Assembly: GCA_029007295.1 (NCBI GenBank)
Contig: JAQXHN010000005.1
Coordinates: forward strand, 1 to 36,632
Source of the DNA: Clostridia bacterium
GTDB lineage: Bacteria > Bacillota > Clostridia > Oscillospirales > CAG-272
Length of the DNA stretch: 36,632 nucleotides
Direction: 5' to 3'
Made by a program: the position numbers and the translations under genes. Shown piece after piece: positions 1 to 8,361 of the stretch (position 1 is the stretch's first letter; each line of letters begins with the position of its first letter). Below the pieces are notes generated by a model. That model searched no databases and had not been told where the DNA came from. It saw only the letters and a list, made by a program, of their open reading frames with translations.

Positions 1-195
1 ATTGGTTATCAGTGCGTGTTTGCGTATGCCATCTCCCTGATGATCTATCAGTTCGGATCGGTATTTACCGGGAATCTGAATGTACTTGGTTTGATCGCGG
101 CAATTGCCGTTCTTGCCGGGATGGCGTATACGCTGTTCATCAAGCATGATTCGGAGGCTGCAAGGTTCACCAGGGGTGTTAAAGTGAAAAAATAA
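1..195 (+). CDS. feoB: FeoB ferrous iron transporter, C-terminal end (partial)
   Basis: The window opens inside this gene; 64 codons and the stop remain. The tail begins IGYQCVFAYAISLMIYQFG, which matches the last membrane segments of FeoB, where a GYQC-F-AY-ALIVYQ type motif is common. A second hydrophobic helix (about residues 34-52 of the fragment) and a basic cytoplasmic end (KVKK) follow. FeoB is the inner-membrane GTP-dependent Fe(II) permease; its G domain and gate motifs lie outside the window. The call is supported by the next gene, a small Cys-rich peptide typical of feoB operons, and by the ferritin downstream. Confidence 0.85.
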   Translation: MGYQCVFAYAISLMIYQFGSVFTGNLNVLGLIAAIAVLAGMAYTLFIKHDSEAARFTRGVKVKK

Positions 196-220
196 ACAGA
201 CAGGAACAGGAGGTAAGAAT

Positions 221-394
221 ATGCTTACTTGGCTAACGGAAAACATAGCAACAATCATTATCTGTGCCATTTTAGTTGCCATTGTTGCGGCAATTATCTC
301 CGGCATGATAAAAAACAATAAAAAAGGAAAATCCTCCTGTGGGTGCGGGTGTGCAGACTGCCCGATGAGCGGTTCCTGCCATCCTGAGAAATAA
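221..394 (+). CDS. FeoB-associated Cys-rich membrane peptide
   Basis: A 57-residue protein that starts 25 nt after feoB behind a clear AGGAGG site (207-213). One membrane helix lies at about residues 8-28, followed by a short Lys-rich stretch and a tail in which Cys residues are dense (CGCGCADCPMSGSCH). This is the layout of the small FeoB-associated Cys-rich proteins that sit behind feoB in many Firmicutes. Their role is thought to be in ferrous iron uptake or metal sensing, but the mechanism is not known. The spacing and shared strand say it is co-transcribed with feoB. Confidence 0.85.
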   Translation: MLTWLTENIATIIICAILVAIVAAIISGMIKNNKKGKSSCGCGCADCPMSGSCHPEK

Positions 395-580
395 TGCTTG
401 GAAAAACGCAAAATTAAGGGCGTCCGGCACACTTATTAATTATAAAGCGGTATAGATAATACATTATTATTAACGGCAAAAGGCTCTGACAAATCCGTTT
501 TTCTTATAGATGTTTAAGCATTTTTAAAGAAAAAAGACATAAAAATTTTTTTAAAAAATGCGAAATTAACATAAAACAAC

Positions 581-608
581 TTGATAATTCGATGATGTGT
601 GGTATAAT
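581..608 (+). promoter_or_regulatory. Promoter of the ferritin gene
   Basis: TTGATA at 581-586 and TATAAT at 603-608 with a 16-nt spacer, about 55 nt upstream of the ferritin ATG. The surrounding 395-660 stretch is A+T rich and shows no other gene. I saw no convincing Fur box, so iron control is not shown by the sequence. Confidence 0.7.
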
Positions 609-663
609 ACTAATTAGTTAAGCGGCTTTGCCGTTATACAAATAAATTCAGGAGGAACAAGTT

Positions 664-1173
664 ATGAACGAAAAGGTTTCAGCTCTGCTGAACGATCAGA
701 TCAACAAGGAGTTTTATTCGGCATATCTTTACTTGGATATGGCAAACTTCTATACTAGGAAGGGACTTGACGGATTTGCCAATTGGTACGAGATTCAGGC
801 AAAGGAAGAACAGGACCACGCAATGCTCATGTATCGGTATTTGCAAAACAACGACGAAACGGTTACATTAGAGGCGATTGCAAAGCCCGACAAAACCTTT
901 GAGTCATTGATGGATCCGCTCAAGGCCGGCTTTGAGCATGAAAAATATGTTACTTCCTTGATAAACAATATCTATGCCGCAGCCTCAAAAGAGAACGACT
1001 ACCGCACGGTACAATTTCTCGACTGGTTCGTTAAAGAACAGGGAGAGGAAGAAAAAAACGCTATGGATTTGATAAATAAAATGGAGCTTTTCGGCGATGA
1101 TACCCGCAGTCTTTATATGCTTAACAATGAGCTTGCGGCAAGGGTTTATTCCGCCCCCTCGCTGACTCTTTGA
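664..1173 (+). CDS. ftn: Ferritin (non-haem iron storage protein)
   Basis: 169 residues, the usual length of bacterial ferritin. It stores iron by oxidising Fe(II) at a di-iron ferroxidase centre inside a 24-subunit cytosolic shell. The expected ligands are in place: Glu16, Glu49 and His52 (in KEEQDHA), Glu93, Gln126 and Glu129 (in FVKEQGEEE). The four-helix pattern with the long BC crossover is recognisable. The start is the ATG 9 nt after AGGAGG (651-656), with its own promoter upstream and a terminator downstream, so it is monocistronic. It follows a feo locus, which suggests a joint import and storage block. No haem-binding Met of bacterioferritin type is evident. Confidence 0.95.
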   Translation: MNEKVSALLNDQINKEFYSAYLYLDMANFYTRKGLDGFANWYEIQAKEEQDHAMLMYRYLQNNDETVTLEAIAKPDKTFESLMDPLKAGFEHEKYVTSLINNIYAAASKENDYRTVQFLDWFVKEQGEEEKNAMDLINKMELFGDDTRSLYMLNNELAARVYSAPSLTL

Positions 1174-1204
1174 AAAAAGCTTCACGGAAATTTCGAAAAT
1201 TATT

Positions 1205-1240
1205 AAAGGGCGACAGCACAAAAAAGTGCTGCCGCCCTTT
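1205..1240 (+). terminator. Terminator after ferritin
   Basis: A 15-bp stem (1205-1219 with 1226-1240, one A-C mismatch) with an all-A loop. The 3' arm ends in CCCTTT and the following sequence is A+T rich rather than a pure T run. Confidence 0.75.
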
Positions 1241-1316
1241 AATATATACCGTTTTCTCGTCTGTTTTTATTCAATATTCGGGGGAAAGTGTATTGCTTTT
1301 GTAAAATTCACTATAA

Positions 1317-1443
1317 TTTGCATAAATATTACATAATAATAGATGAAAACTGCATAAATATAAAAAAGTGCTTGACAAATCGGCGAAACTGTAGTATAAT
1401 TGATGAAAATTCAATAATAAAGAAAATGCATATTTATTCATGG
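1317..1443 (+). promoter_or_regulatory. Cluster of ARG-box-like ArgR sites before argC
   Basis: The ArgR/AhrC consensus is roughly TNTGAATWWWWATTCANW. The best match is on the minus strand at about 1425-1442 (CATGAATAAATATGCA). Weaker half or full matches lie at 1317-1334 (TTTGCATAAATATTACAT), about 1349-1362 (CTGCATAAATATAA) and across 1401-1416 (TGATGAAAATTCAATA), the last just downstream of the -10. The cluster flanks and overlaps the start of transcription, the layout expected for arginine repression. The identity of the sites is inferred from the consensus and from the gene they precede. Confidence 0.6.
1372..1400 (+). promoter_or_regulatory. Promoter of the arg operon
   Basis: TTGACA at 1372-1377 and TATAAT at 1395-1400 with the optimal 17-nt spacer. 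Transcription would begin near 1407, leaving a leader of about 255 nt before argC. The leader holds ARG-box-like sites and a short ORF. Confidence 0.85.
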
Positions 1444-1488
1444 CGTGCCGATACAGAAGGTAAGGACGTAAAAGGCGGTTTTGAATAA
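1426..1488 (+). CDS. Possible 20-codon upstream ORF in the arg leader
   Basis: An ATG about 20 nt after the predicted transcription start opens a 20-residue frame beginning MHIYSWRADTEG and ending GGFE. The upstream AAAG is a poor ribosome site. The start codon lies inside the strongest ARG-box-like site, so translation and repressor binding would overlap. It could be a leader peptide or simply chance; it has only one Arg codon, so a classical arginine attenuation peptide is not supported. Confidence 0.25.
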   Translation: MHIYSWRADTEGKDVKGGFE

Positions 1489-1661
1489 TATTGCAGGCTT
1501 TTCAATAATTCTGCCGGTGAAGAAAACTAAAAACACAGCTTCTTTTTGCGAATATAAATAAGGGCGGAAAGAAAAAACTGTTCAAAGCAGTATTATTTTG
1601 CGTGAAAAGCCTATAACCTTGAAAAAAGTTTAGCATAATTTTTAAAAGAAAGAAAAAAGCA

Positions 1662-2594
1662 ATGAAAAATGTTTTTATTGACGGTTCTGCCGGTACTACC
1701 GGGCTTCGTATTGCCGACAGGCTCAAGATAAGAAAGGATATAAATCTTATAACCTTGAGCGAAGAAAGGCGCAAGGACGCAAGGGCAAGAAGCGAGGCGT
1801 TAAACGATTCGGATATAGCTTTTCTTTGTCTTCCGGACGAGGCGGCGCTTGAAGCGGTATCCTTAATTAAAAACGAAAAAACGAGAGTAATCGATACCTC
1901 AACGGCACACAGAACACAAAAGGGGTGGACATACGGCTTTCCGGAGCTTAAAGGACAAAAGGAAAAAATATTATCTTCCAAAAGAATTGCCAATCCCGGA
2001 TGCCATGCAAGCGGATTTGTTGCATTGATTAAACCCTTGACCGATGCGGGAATACTCGACCTTGACGCCGATTTAAGCTGCTTTTCAATCACCGGTTATT
2101 CGGGCGGGGGCAAGAAAATGATAGCCGAATATGAGGATGAAAACCGCAGTCCCTTGCTTTCGGCTCCAAGGCAGTACGCCCTTACCCAGGAGCATAAGCA
2201 TTTAAAGGAAATGAGCTTTGTTTCGGGTATAAAAAAGAGTCCCGTATTTTGTCCCGTCGTTGCCGACTTTTACAGTGGTATGGAGGTAACCGTTTCGCTG
2301 TGCAAAGATATGTATAAGGGCGATATTGAGACACTTAAACAGATATATAAGGAATATTACAGCGAAGGCTCTGTGTTCTTTTCCGAGAATCCGGACGAAA
2401 AAGGCTTTTTGTCGGCAAAAAAGCTTTCCGGTACAGACGATATGGAAATATCGGTGCTCGGAAACAACGACAGAACGCTTCTCGTTTCAAGATTCGATAA
2501 TCTCGGAAAGGGCGCTTCCGGAAGCGCCGTACAAAACATGAATATCCTTTTAGGTGTAAACGAAACCGAAGGATTAATACACGGAGGAATATAA
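1662..2594 (+). CDS. argC: N-acetyl-gamma-glutamyl-phosphate reductase, type 2
   Basis: Third step of arginine synthesis: NADPH-dependent reduction of N-acetylglutamyl phosphate to the semialdehyde. The N-terminus has the nucleotide-binding loop DGSAGTTGLRI (residues 4-14), and the catalytic cysteine is Cys114 in NPGCHASG. At 310 residues it is the short form (type 2) rather than the 345-residue form of Bacillus. It is the first gene of argCJBDF, and argJ starts 5 nt after its stop. The ribosome site is weak (AAAGAAAG), with ATG at 1662 the first good start; the long leader may contribute to control. Confidence 0.93.
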   Translation: MKNVFIDGSAGTTGLRIADRLKIRKDINLITLSEERRKDARARSEALNDSDIAFLCLPDEAALEAVSLIKNEKTRVIDTSTAHRTQKGWTYGFPELKGQKEKILSSKRIANPGCHASGFVALIKPLTDAGILDLDADLSCFSITGYSGGGKKMIAEYEDENRSPLLSAPRQYALTQEHKHLKEMSFVSGIKKSPVFCPVVADFYSGMEVTVSLCKDMYKGDIETLKQIYKEYYSEGSVFFSENPDEKGFLSAKKLSGTDDMEISVLGNNDRTLLVSRFDNLGKGASGSAVQNMNILLGVNETEGLIHGGI

Positions 2595-2598
2595 TCAT

Positions 2599-3813
2599 AT
2601 GAAAATCATTTCCGGAGGCGTATGTGCCGCAAAGGGATTTAAAGCAAGCGGAGTTCATTGCGGAATAAGAAAGAATAAATTCAAGAAGGATTTAGCCTTA
2701 ATATACAGCGAAAAAAAAGCGGCGGCGGCAGCCGTTTACACAACAAACTCGGTAAAGGGAGCTCCCTTAACGGTTACCAAAGAGCATATATCGGACGGCT
2801 TTGCAAAAGCGATTATCTGTAACAGCGGAAACGCCAACACCTGTAACCTTAACGGCATAGAAATTGCCGAGAGTATTTGCAATATAGCGGCAAGAGAGCT
2901 TTTTGCGGATTCAAAGGATATTATTGTAGCTTCTACCGGCGTTATCGGTCAAACCCTTGAAATTGAGCCGTTTGAGCGAGGAATCCCCGACGCGGTCAGG
3001 AAGCTGTCCGAAAGCGGCAACACCGACTCCGCCAACGCCATAATGACTACCGATACGGTTCCGAAGGAAATTGCGGTTGAATTCATGTTGGGCGATAAGG
3101 TGTGTAGAATAGGAGCTATGGCAAAGGGAAGCGGTATGATCCACCCCAATATGGCAACAATGCTTGTATTCATTACCACCGATGTTAATATTTCTTCCGA
3201 AATGCTCGGAAAGGCGCTTAGCACAGACATAAGGGAAACCTTTAATATGGTTAGCATTGACGGCGATACGTCAACCAACGATATGGTTGCGGTTCTTGCA
3301 AACGGCGAGTCCGGAAACGAAATCATAACCGCCGACGGTGATGATTTTAAGGTGTTTATGAAGGCGCTTAACACCGTTACCGTCAGCCTTTGCAGAATGA
3401 TTGCGGGCGACGGGGAGGGAGCTACCAAGCTTCTTGAATGTAAGGTTGCAAGAGCAAGGTCTTCGGAAGATGCAAAGACCGTCGCAAAAAGCGTTATTTG
3501 TTCAAGTCTTTTAAAGGCCGCTATGTTCGGCGCCGACGCCAATTGGGGCAGGGTGCTTTGCGCTATCGGCTATTCGGGAGCCGATGTGAACGTTGATAAA
3601 ATTGACGTTGCGTTTAAGTCGGATAAGGGTATAATTGATGTTTGCAAAAACGGCAGGGGAATTTATTTCAGTGAAGAAAAGGCAAAGGAAATTCTTCTGG
3701 AAAAGGAAATCGACATTTTAGTGAATCTTAACGACGGCGAGTATGAATCCACTGCTTGGGGCTGCGACCTTACCTACGATTACGTTAAAATAAACGGTGA
3801 TTATCGCACCTGA
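2599..3813 (+). CDS. argJ: Bifunctional glutamate N-acetyltransferase / ornithine acetyltransferase
   Basis: 404 residues. ArgJ recycles the acetyl group from N-acetylornithine to glutamate, giving ornithine and N-acetylglutamate, and in bifunctional forms also uses acetyl-CoA. The precursor cleaves itself before a threonine; here the motif is HPNMATMLVF with the nucleophile at Thr187, giving alpha and beta chains. The oxyanion-loop pair is visible earlier as ASTGVIGQ. Start is the ATG 2599 behind GGAGG at 2583-2587. The presence of argJ means the pathway is the cyclic one and does not need ArgA or ArgE. Confidence 0.95.
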   Translation: MKIISGGVCAAKGFKASGVHCGIRKNKFKKDLALIYSEKKAAAAAVYTTNSVKGAPLTVTKEHISDGFAKAIICNSGNANTCNLNGIEIAESICNIAARELFADSKDIIVASTGVIGQTLEIEPFERGIPDAVRKLSESGNTDSANAIMTTDTVPKEIAVEFMLGDKVCRIGAMAKGSGMIHPNMATMLVFITTDVNISSEMLGKALSTDIRETFNMVSIDGDTSTNDMVAVLANGESGNEIITADGDDFKVFMKALNTVTVSLCRMIAGDGEGATKLLECKVARARSSEDAKTVAKSVICSSLLKAAMFGADANWGRVLCAIGYSGADVNVDKIDVAFKSDKGIIDVCKNGRGIYFSEEKAKEILLEKEIDILVNLNDGEYESTAWGCDLTYDYVKINGDYRT

Positions 3814-3835
3814 ATAAGAGGTAAAAATAAATAGT

Positions 3836-4699
3836 ATGTTTAACGATTTTTCCAATGCGCAAAGGGCGGAGGTTTTAACTCAGGCATTACCGCACATAAA
3901 AAGATATACGGGAAAGACGGTCGTTATCAAATACGGCGGAAACGCTATGATAAACGAAGAGCTGAAGCAGCAGGTTATGGAGGATATAGTTCTTCTGTGG
4001 CTTATCGGCATTAAGGTCGTTTTGGTGCACGGAGGCGGTCCCGAAATCAGCGAGCTTATGAATAAGCTGGGCAAAAAGGCAGAGTTTGTAGACGGACTGA
4101 GAGTTACCGATAAGGAAACGGTTGACATTGTTCAGATGGTGCTGGCAGGCAAGGTTAATAAAACGCTCGTTAACCTTCTTGAAAAAAAGGGCAGCAAGGC
4201 AATCGGTATTTCAGGTATGGACGGCAGACTTATTGAATCAAAAATCAAAGACGAGCGTTTGGGTTTTGTGGGAGAAATTACCAAAATCAATATTGCCCCC
4301 GTTGCGGACCTACTCGAAAAAGGATATATTCCGGTTGTTTCAACTCTCGGATGCGACAGAGAGGGCAATGCATATAACATAAACGGCGATACTGCCGCCG
4401 CTTATATTGCAGGCGCCCTAAACGCCGAAAGACTTATTATGATGACAGATATTGCAGGCGTATTAAGAGATAAGGACGATCCGTCAACATTGATCTCAAA
4501 TATTACCGTGTCGGAAGCAAAGGCTCTTTATAAGGAGGGAATAATTTCCGGCGGAATGATTCCGAAAATAGACTGTTGCATAAACGCTCTGGATAAGGGA
4601 GTAAAGAATGTTGTTATAATGGATGGCAGAGTGCCCCACTCCATTCTGATGGAATTGTTGACCGATGAGGGTGCCGGAACTATGATTATGGGTGATTGA
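3836..4699 (+). CDS. argB: Acetylglutamate kinase
   Basis: Phosphorylates N-acetylglutamate with ATP, the usual control point of the cyclic pathway. The amino acid kinase fold is shown by KYGGNAM (residues about 29-35), the glycine loop HGGGPEI, and NINGDTAAA for nucleotide binding. 287 residues fits the family. The extended N-terminal helix (residues 1-20, with a Leu-rich segment before the first strand) resembles the arginine-sensitive hexameric kinases, so feedback by arginine is plausible but only inferred. The ribosome site is AAGAGGT; argD follows one base after the stop. Confidence 0.95.
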   Translation: MFNDFSNAQRAEVLTQALPHIKRYTGKTVVIKYGGNAMINEELKQQVMEDIVLLWLIGIKVVLVHGGGPEISELMNKLGKKAEFVDGLRVTDKETVDIVQMVLAGKVNKTLVNLLEKKGSKAIGISGMDGRLIESKIKDERLGFVGEITKINIAPVADLLEKGYIPVVSTLGCDREGNAYNINGDTAAAYIAGALNAERLIMMTDIAGVLRDKDDPSTLISNITVSEAKALYKEGIISGGMIPKIDCCINALDKGVKNVVIMDGRVPHSILMELLTDEGAGTMIMGD

Positions 4700-4700
4700 T

Positions 4701-5870
4701 ATGAAAGGTTTTTCTTCTATAGATAAAGAATATACGGCGTCAACTTATAAACGCTTTGATTTGGAAATCATTTCGGGCAAGGGCTCTATACTTACCGATT
4801 CTTCGGGGAAGGAGTATATTGATTTAGGCTCCGGAATAGGCGTTACGGCATTCGGAATTAATGACGAGGTATGGAAAAACGCCGTTACAGAGCAGCTTTC
4901 CAAGGTTCAGCATACTTCTAACCTTTACTATACGGAGCCGTCGGCGCTTCTTGCCGAAGCTCTGTGCCGAAAGACGGGCTTTAAAAAGGTTTTCTTTTCT
5001 AATTCGGGAGCGGAGGCCAACGAGTGCGCCATAAAGGCTGCGAGAAAATACGGTAATGACACTAAGGGCGAAGGGTGCTATAAGATAGTAACCTTGGTTA
5101 ACAGCTTCCACGGAAGGACGATAACTACATTGTCGGCTACCGGTCAGGACAGTTTTCATAAGCTTTTCAATCCGTTAACCGACGGTTTCATACATATACG
5201 GGCAAATGATATTTCTGCACTTAAAGAAACCTTGGACGAAAGCGTTTGCGCCGTGATGTTTGAGGTTTGTCAGGGCGAGGGCGGAGTAATACCGCTTGAA
5301 AAAAACTTTGTGGACGAAATGGTTAAAATCTGCAGAGAAAAGGATATTCTTCTTGTTACGGACGAGGTGCAGACGGGTAACGGCAGAACCGGCGAGCTAT
5401 ACGGATATATGAACTACGGTTTTACACCTGATATTGTATCCACCGCTAAGGGTCTCGGCGGCGGACTGCCGATAGGAGCCACTCTTTTGGGCGATAAGGT
5501 TAAGGCGGTTTTTTCATACGGCGACCACGGCTCTACCTTCGGCGCAAACCCGGTTTGCTGTGCGGGAGCGCTGAGTATTATCAACCGCCTCGACAAAGCT
5601 TTTCTGGATGAAGTTAAAGCGAAAAGCGAATATATTTTTAAAACCTTGGGTTCTTTGGAAAATATCGAGAGCGTAAGGGGACTCGGTCTTATGATAGGCT
5701 TTAAGGCGAAGAATAAAACAAGCGCCGAAATTGTCTCGGGCTGTATGGAGAAGGGAGTATTATGCCTTACCGCCAAGGATAGGGTCAGATTGCTTCCGGC
5801 TCTTAATATTCCCGAAGCTACGCTTGAAAAAGCGATAAATGTTATCAAAGAAGTTGTGGAGGAAAATTAA
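4701..5870 (+). CDS. argD: Acetylornithine aminotransferase
   Basis: PLP enzyme that converts N-acetylglutamate semialdehyde to N-acetylornithine with glutamate as donor. Class III aminotransferase signs are present: SNSGAEANECA for phosphate binding, the TDEVQTGNGRTG aspartate motif, and the Schiff-base lysine Lys250 in STAKGLGGGLPIGA. I prefer ATG 4701, which forms TGATATG with the argB stop and gives 389 residues; a GTG at 4692 in the same frame overlaps argB and has no better ribosome site. Expression is probably by translational coupling. Confidence 0.94.
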   Translation: MKGFSSIDKEYTASTYKRFDLEIISGKGSILTDSSGKEYIDLGSGIGVTAFGINDEVWKNAVTEQLSKVQHTSNLYYTEPSALLAEALCRKTGFKKVFFSNSGAEANECAIKAARKYGNDTKGEGCYKIVTLVNSFHGRTITTLSATGQDSFHKLFNPLTDGFIHIRANDISALKETLDESVCAVMFEVCQGEGGVIPLEKNFVDEMVKICREKDILLVTDEVQTGNGRTGELYGYMNYGFTPDIVSTAKGLGGGLPIGATLLGDKVKAVFSYGDHGSTFGANPVCCAGALSIINRLDKAFLDEVKAKSEYIFKTLGSLENIESVRGLGLMIGFKAKNKTSAEIVSGCMEKGVLCLTAKDRVRLLPALNIPEATLEKAINVIKEVVEEN

Positions 5871-6854
5871 ATGAATCTTAAAGGTAAAAGCTTTTTAAAG
5901 CTTCTTGATTTTACCCCCGAGGAGATTTCATATCTGATAGACCTTGCCGAAGAACACAAAAAATTAAAGAAAAAGGGCGAGGTTAATAAGAAGTACGAGG
6001 GTAAGAATATTGCTCTGATTTTTGAAAAAACCAGTACACGCACCCGCTGCGCCTTTGAGGTTGCGGCGGCAGACCTCGGTATACATCCCGTTTATTTGGA
6101 GCCGACCGGTTCCCAAATAGGTAAAAAGGAAAGCATTGCCGATACAGCGAGGGTGCTGGGCAGAATGTTTGACGGAATTGAATACAGAGGTTTCGGTCAG
6201 GAAATAGTTGAAGAGCTTGCCGAGTATGCCAAGGTTCCGGTGTGGAACGGATTAACAAATGAATTCCACCCTACTCAAATTTTAGCCGATTTTTTAACCG
6301 TTAAGGAGCATTTCGGCTCTCTTAAGGGTAAAAAGCTGGTCTATATGGGAGACGCCAGATTCAATATGGGCAATTCACTTATGGTAGGATGCGCAAAAAT
6401 GGGTATGCACTTTGTAGGATGCGCTCCGGAAAAATATCGGCCGGGGAAGGAGCTTGTTAAGCAATGTCTTGCTGTTGCCAAAGAAACGGGAGCCGTTATT
6501 GAGTTTAACGAAAATCCGGACGAGGCAGTTAAGGGGGCGCATGTTATTTATACCGATGTTTGGGTGTCAATGGGTGAGCCGTACGATGTTTGGGAGGAAA
6601 GGATTAAAGACCTTTCTTCCTACAGAGTAACGTCGAAGCTTATGGAAAAAGCGGGAGATAAGGCTAAATTTATGCACTGTCTTCCGGCCTTCCACGACCT
6701 TAAAACAACAACGGGAAAGGAAATTTACGATAAGTTCGGCATCACTTGTATGGAGGTTACCGACGAGGTATTCGAAAGTGAGCGTTCGATAGTTTTTGAT
6801 GAAGCCGAAAACCGTATGCATACTATAAAAGCGGTCATAGACGCCACAATATAA
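5871..6854 (+). CDS. argF: Ornithine carbamoyltransferase
   Basis: Transfers the carbamoyl group from carbamoyl phosphate to ornithine to give citrulline. The carbamoyl-phosphate loop STRTR is at residues 55-59, HPTQ at 133-136, and the ornithine/catalytic motif HCLPAFHD near residue 268. Length (327) is typical of the trimeric enzyme. The ATG follows the argD stop directly, so it is the last gene of the operon. argG, argH and carAB are not in this window. A catabolic arc context (arcA, arcC) is absent, so the anabolic role is the better reading. Confidence 0.95.
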   Translation: MNLKGKSFLKLLDFTPEEISYLIDLAEEHKKLKKKGEVNKKYEGKNIALIFEKTSTRTRCAFEVAAADLGIHPVYLEPTGSQIGKKESIADTARVLGRMFDGIEYRGFGQEIVEELAEYAKVPVWNGLTNEFHPTQILADFLTVKEHFGSLKGKKLVYMGDARFNMGNSLMVGCAKMGMHFVGCAPEKYRPGKELVKQCLAVAKETGAVIEFNENPDEAVKGAHVIYTDVWVSMGEPYDVWEERIKDLSSYRVTSKLMEKAGDKAKFMHCLPAFHDLKTTTGKEIYDKFGITCMEVTDEVFESERSIVFDEAENRMHTIKAVIDATI

Positions 6855-6893
6855 AATGTTAATTACGTGAAAATAATTCTTTTAAACGAAGAA

Positions 6894-6927
6894 GTGGCAG
6901 TACAGAGAAAAACCTCCGTACTGCCAC
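6894..6927 (+). terminator. Hairpin after the arg operon
   Basis: Perfect 10-bp stem, GTGGCAGTAC at 6894-6903 with GTACTGCCAC at 6918-6927, 40 nt after argF. There is no clear T run on either strand, so it may be an imperfect terminator or an mRNA 3' stabiliser. Confidence 0.5.
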
Positions 6928-6954
6928 AAACAAAGGCTATTTACCATCTTATAG

Positions 6955-7005
6955 AAAAACAACAAATCCGAACCCTTCACCGATTGGTATTGGGTTCGGA
7001 TTTGT
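6955..7005 (-). terminator. Terminator of tRNA-Leu
   Basis: A perfect 14-bp stem (6962-6975 with 6992-7005). Read on the minus strand it is followed by TTGTTTTT, so it ends transcription of the tRNA-Leu gene just upstream on that strand. Confidence 0.85.
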
Positions 7006-7012
7006 ACTGTTT

Positions 7013-7099
7013 TGGTGCGGATAACAGGACTTGAACCTGCACCGAGTTGCCCCGACTAGAACCTGAATCTAGCGCGTCTGCCAATTCCGCCACATCCGC
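7013..7099 (-). tRNA. tRNA-Leu (anticodon CAG)
   Basis: 87 nt including an encoded CCA. The acceptor arms GCGGATG and TATCCGC pair; the anticodon arm CTAGA-TTCAGGT-TCTAG shows anticodon CAG; the long variable arm (GTCGGGGCAACTCGGT region) is that of a class II tRNA; the T arm carries GTTCAAGTC. It has its own promoter and terminator and reads CUG codons. Confidence 0.96.
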
Positions 7100-7138
7100 A
7101 GATAAGTTAACCTAAAGATCATTTTTGGTTGCCTTGGT

Positions 7139-7168
7139 ATTATAGCATAAGAAAAGGCACTTTGTCAA
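7139..7168 (-). promoter_or_regulatory. Promoter of tRNA-Leu
   Basis: On the minus strand, TTGACA (7163-7168) and TATAAT (7139-7144) with an 18-nt spacer, about 33 nt upstream of the tRNA 5' end. Confidence 0.85.
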
Positions 7169-7399
7169 TGATTTTAATATTTTGTTTGCATTTGCATTTG
7201 AAGTGGTTAAATTCGGATTTGCAGTTTATTGCTTTCATGTCGTTGTACAGCGCTTGTGCGGGCGACAGTTTTTGTTTTTACACATATTCGTATTAGTGAA
7301 CGTCACATGCGATTTTTCATCTTAATACTCTTTTATTCGGCATTATTACTGCGCCGTTATGAGACTTGTTATTTAATTTACCGAAAACGGGAAACAAAA
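7169..7399. other. A+T-rich spacer with no recognised gene
   Basis: Between the tRNA-Leu promoter and the terminator of the SIS-domain gene. A 65-codon frame on the plus strand (7229-7426) has no ribosome site, is rich in Arg, Phe and Cys, and runs into a terminator, so I do not call it. I see no repeat or RNA gene here. Confidence 0.5.
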
Positions 7400-7422
7400 A
7401 GGGCGCCTTGTTCAGACGCCCT
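7398..7422 (-). terminator. Terminator of the SIS-domain gene
   Basis: Minus-strand stem AGGGCGT with GCGCCCT (arms at 7416-7422 and 7400-7406), followed by TTTTTGTTT. It lies 14 nt after the stop codon. Confidence 0.8.
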
Positions 7423-7435
7423 GTGAATATATAAC

Positions 7436-8170
7436 TTAATATCCGAGTTCTGCGAAGCGGTGCTCCATTTCAAGGTTGTATTCATCGCCGCCGGGAGTAT
7501 TTGAACTCTTCAAAACGGACGGAGTCTTGCCGCGGGCCAACATCTCCTCAAGACATGCACAGTAAACCTGCCACATTATATAGCAAGCGGAAAGACCCGA
7601 AGCGGGCGCAAAGGGCATAGGCACGCCGGGTATATTGAGCATACCGTCGCCGAGCGGAGCGCAGTTGTCAAGGACAATATCCGCAAATTCAAAAAGACGC
7701 AGACCTGATGAGTGCATACTCTTAACATTGCTTGAATATTCTAGGGACGTCAGAGCGATAAGCTGGCAGTTGTGCTTTCTCTTTGCGTTGAGTGCAATGT
7801 CAACGACCTGGTCGTTTCTTCCGGAAACAGAACCTACAATAAGAACGTCGCCGTCGCATATCTCGGAGGAATTGAAAACCATCTCGCCGATACCCTCCAT
7901 GCTGCGATTCTTTGTCGCATTTGCGGGACGGGGACGTCCATCGCTTTCCGTTTTCAGATAGTAGCGAAGCATCTTGGGAGCAAGAAGTCCTCCGGAACGC
8001 TGGGTCATTTCGGAATTGATTATGTGGCCGGAGTCAAAAATGTGAATCATTCTGCCTTCGCACATGGCGTCAGCCATCATTTTTCCTGCTGCGATGATAG
8101 CTTCTGTTTGAGTTTCGTTTACCCTTGCGAATAATTCGTCAATGGCCTTGCGGTAATCGTCGATAATCAT
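7436..8170 (-). CDS. SIS-domain protein (sugar phosphate isomerase type)
   Basis: 244 residues from the ATG at 8170, chosen because AAGGAG stands 8 nt before it; an in-frame extension to 8248 would start inside the promoter. The protein has a single SIS fold, a phosphosugar-binding Rossmann-like domain: an N-terminal helical segment (IDELFARVNETQTEAI), HIFDSGHIINSEM, then DVLIVGSVSGRNDQVVD as the sugar-binding loop, and LIALTSLEYSS. It resembles the UPF0309-type SIS proteins, which are uncharacterised or linked to amino-sugar phosphates. No kinase or PTS gene adjoins it. Monocistronic, with its own promoter and terminator. Confidence 0.8.
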   Translation of the reverse strand: MIIDDYRKAIDELFARVNETQTEAIIAAGKMMADAMCEGRMIHIFDSGHIINSEMTQRSGGLLAPKMLRYYLKTESDGRPRPANATKNRSMEGIGEMVFNSSEICDGDVLIVGSVSGRNDQVVDIALNAKRKHNCQLIALTSLEYSSNVKSMHSSGLRLFEFADIVLDNCAPLGDGMLNIPGVPMPFAPASGLSACYIMWQVYCACLEEMLARGKTPSVLKSSNTPGGDEYNLEMEHRFAELGY

Positions 8171-8236
8171 ATAAAAACTCCTTAATATTGGATAATAAAT
8201 CGGATGAACGGAATATATTCGACCGATACGAGCACA

Positions 8237-8265
8237 ATTATACAACACGATTTTACAATTTGCAA
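8237..8265 (-). promoter_or_regulatory. Promoter of the SIS-domain gene
   Basis: Minus strand: TTGCAA (8260-8265) and TATAAT (8237-8242), 17-nt spacer. It is divergent from the promoter at 8327-8355, leaving about 60 nt between the two -35 elements. Confidence 0.8.
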
Positions 8266-8326
8266 TAGTTTTTGAGATAATTTTTTATTAATCAAATTTA
8301 AACATAACCAAAAAAGAACAGGGTTA

Positions 8327-8355
8327 TTGCATTTTTATTTTAAGTATGTTATAAT
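8327..8355 (+). promoter_or_regulatory. Promoter of the DUF1934-holA operon
   Basis: TTGCAT (8327-8332) and TATAAT (8350-8355), 17-nt spacer. Transcription should begin about 7 nt after the -10, at or next to the ATG at 8362, so the mRNA would have no 5' leader. Confidence 0.8.
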
Positions 8356-8361
8356 TCCCGT

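Noticed and set aside
7229-7426. A 65-codon plus-strand frame in the spacer after tRNA-Leu
   Set aside because: No ribosome site, odd composition, and it runs through the minus-strand terminator of the SIS gene.
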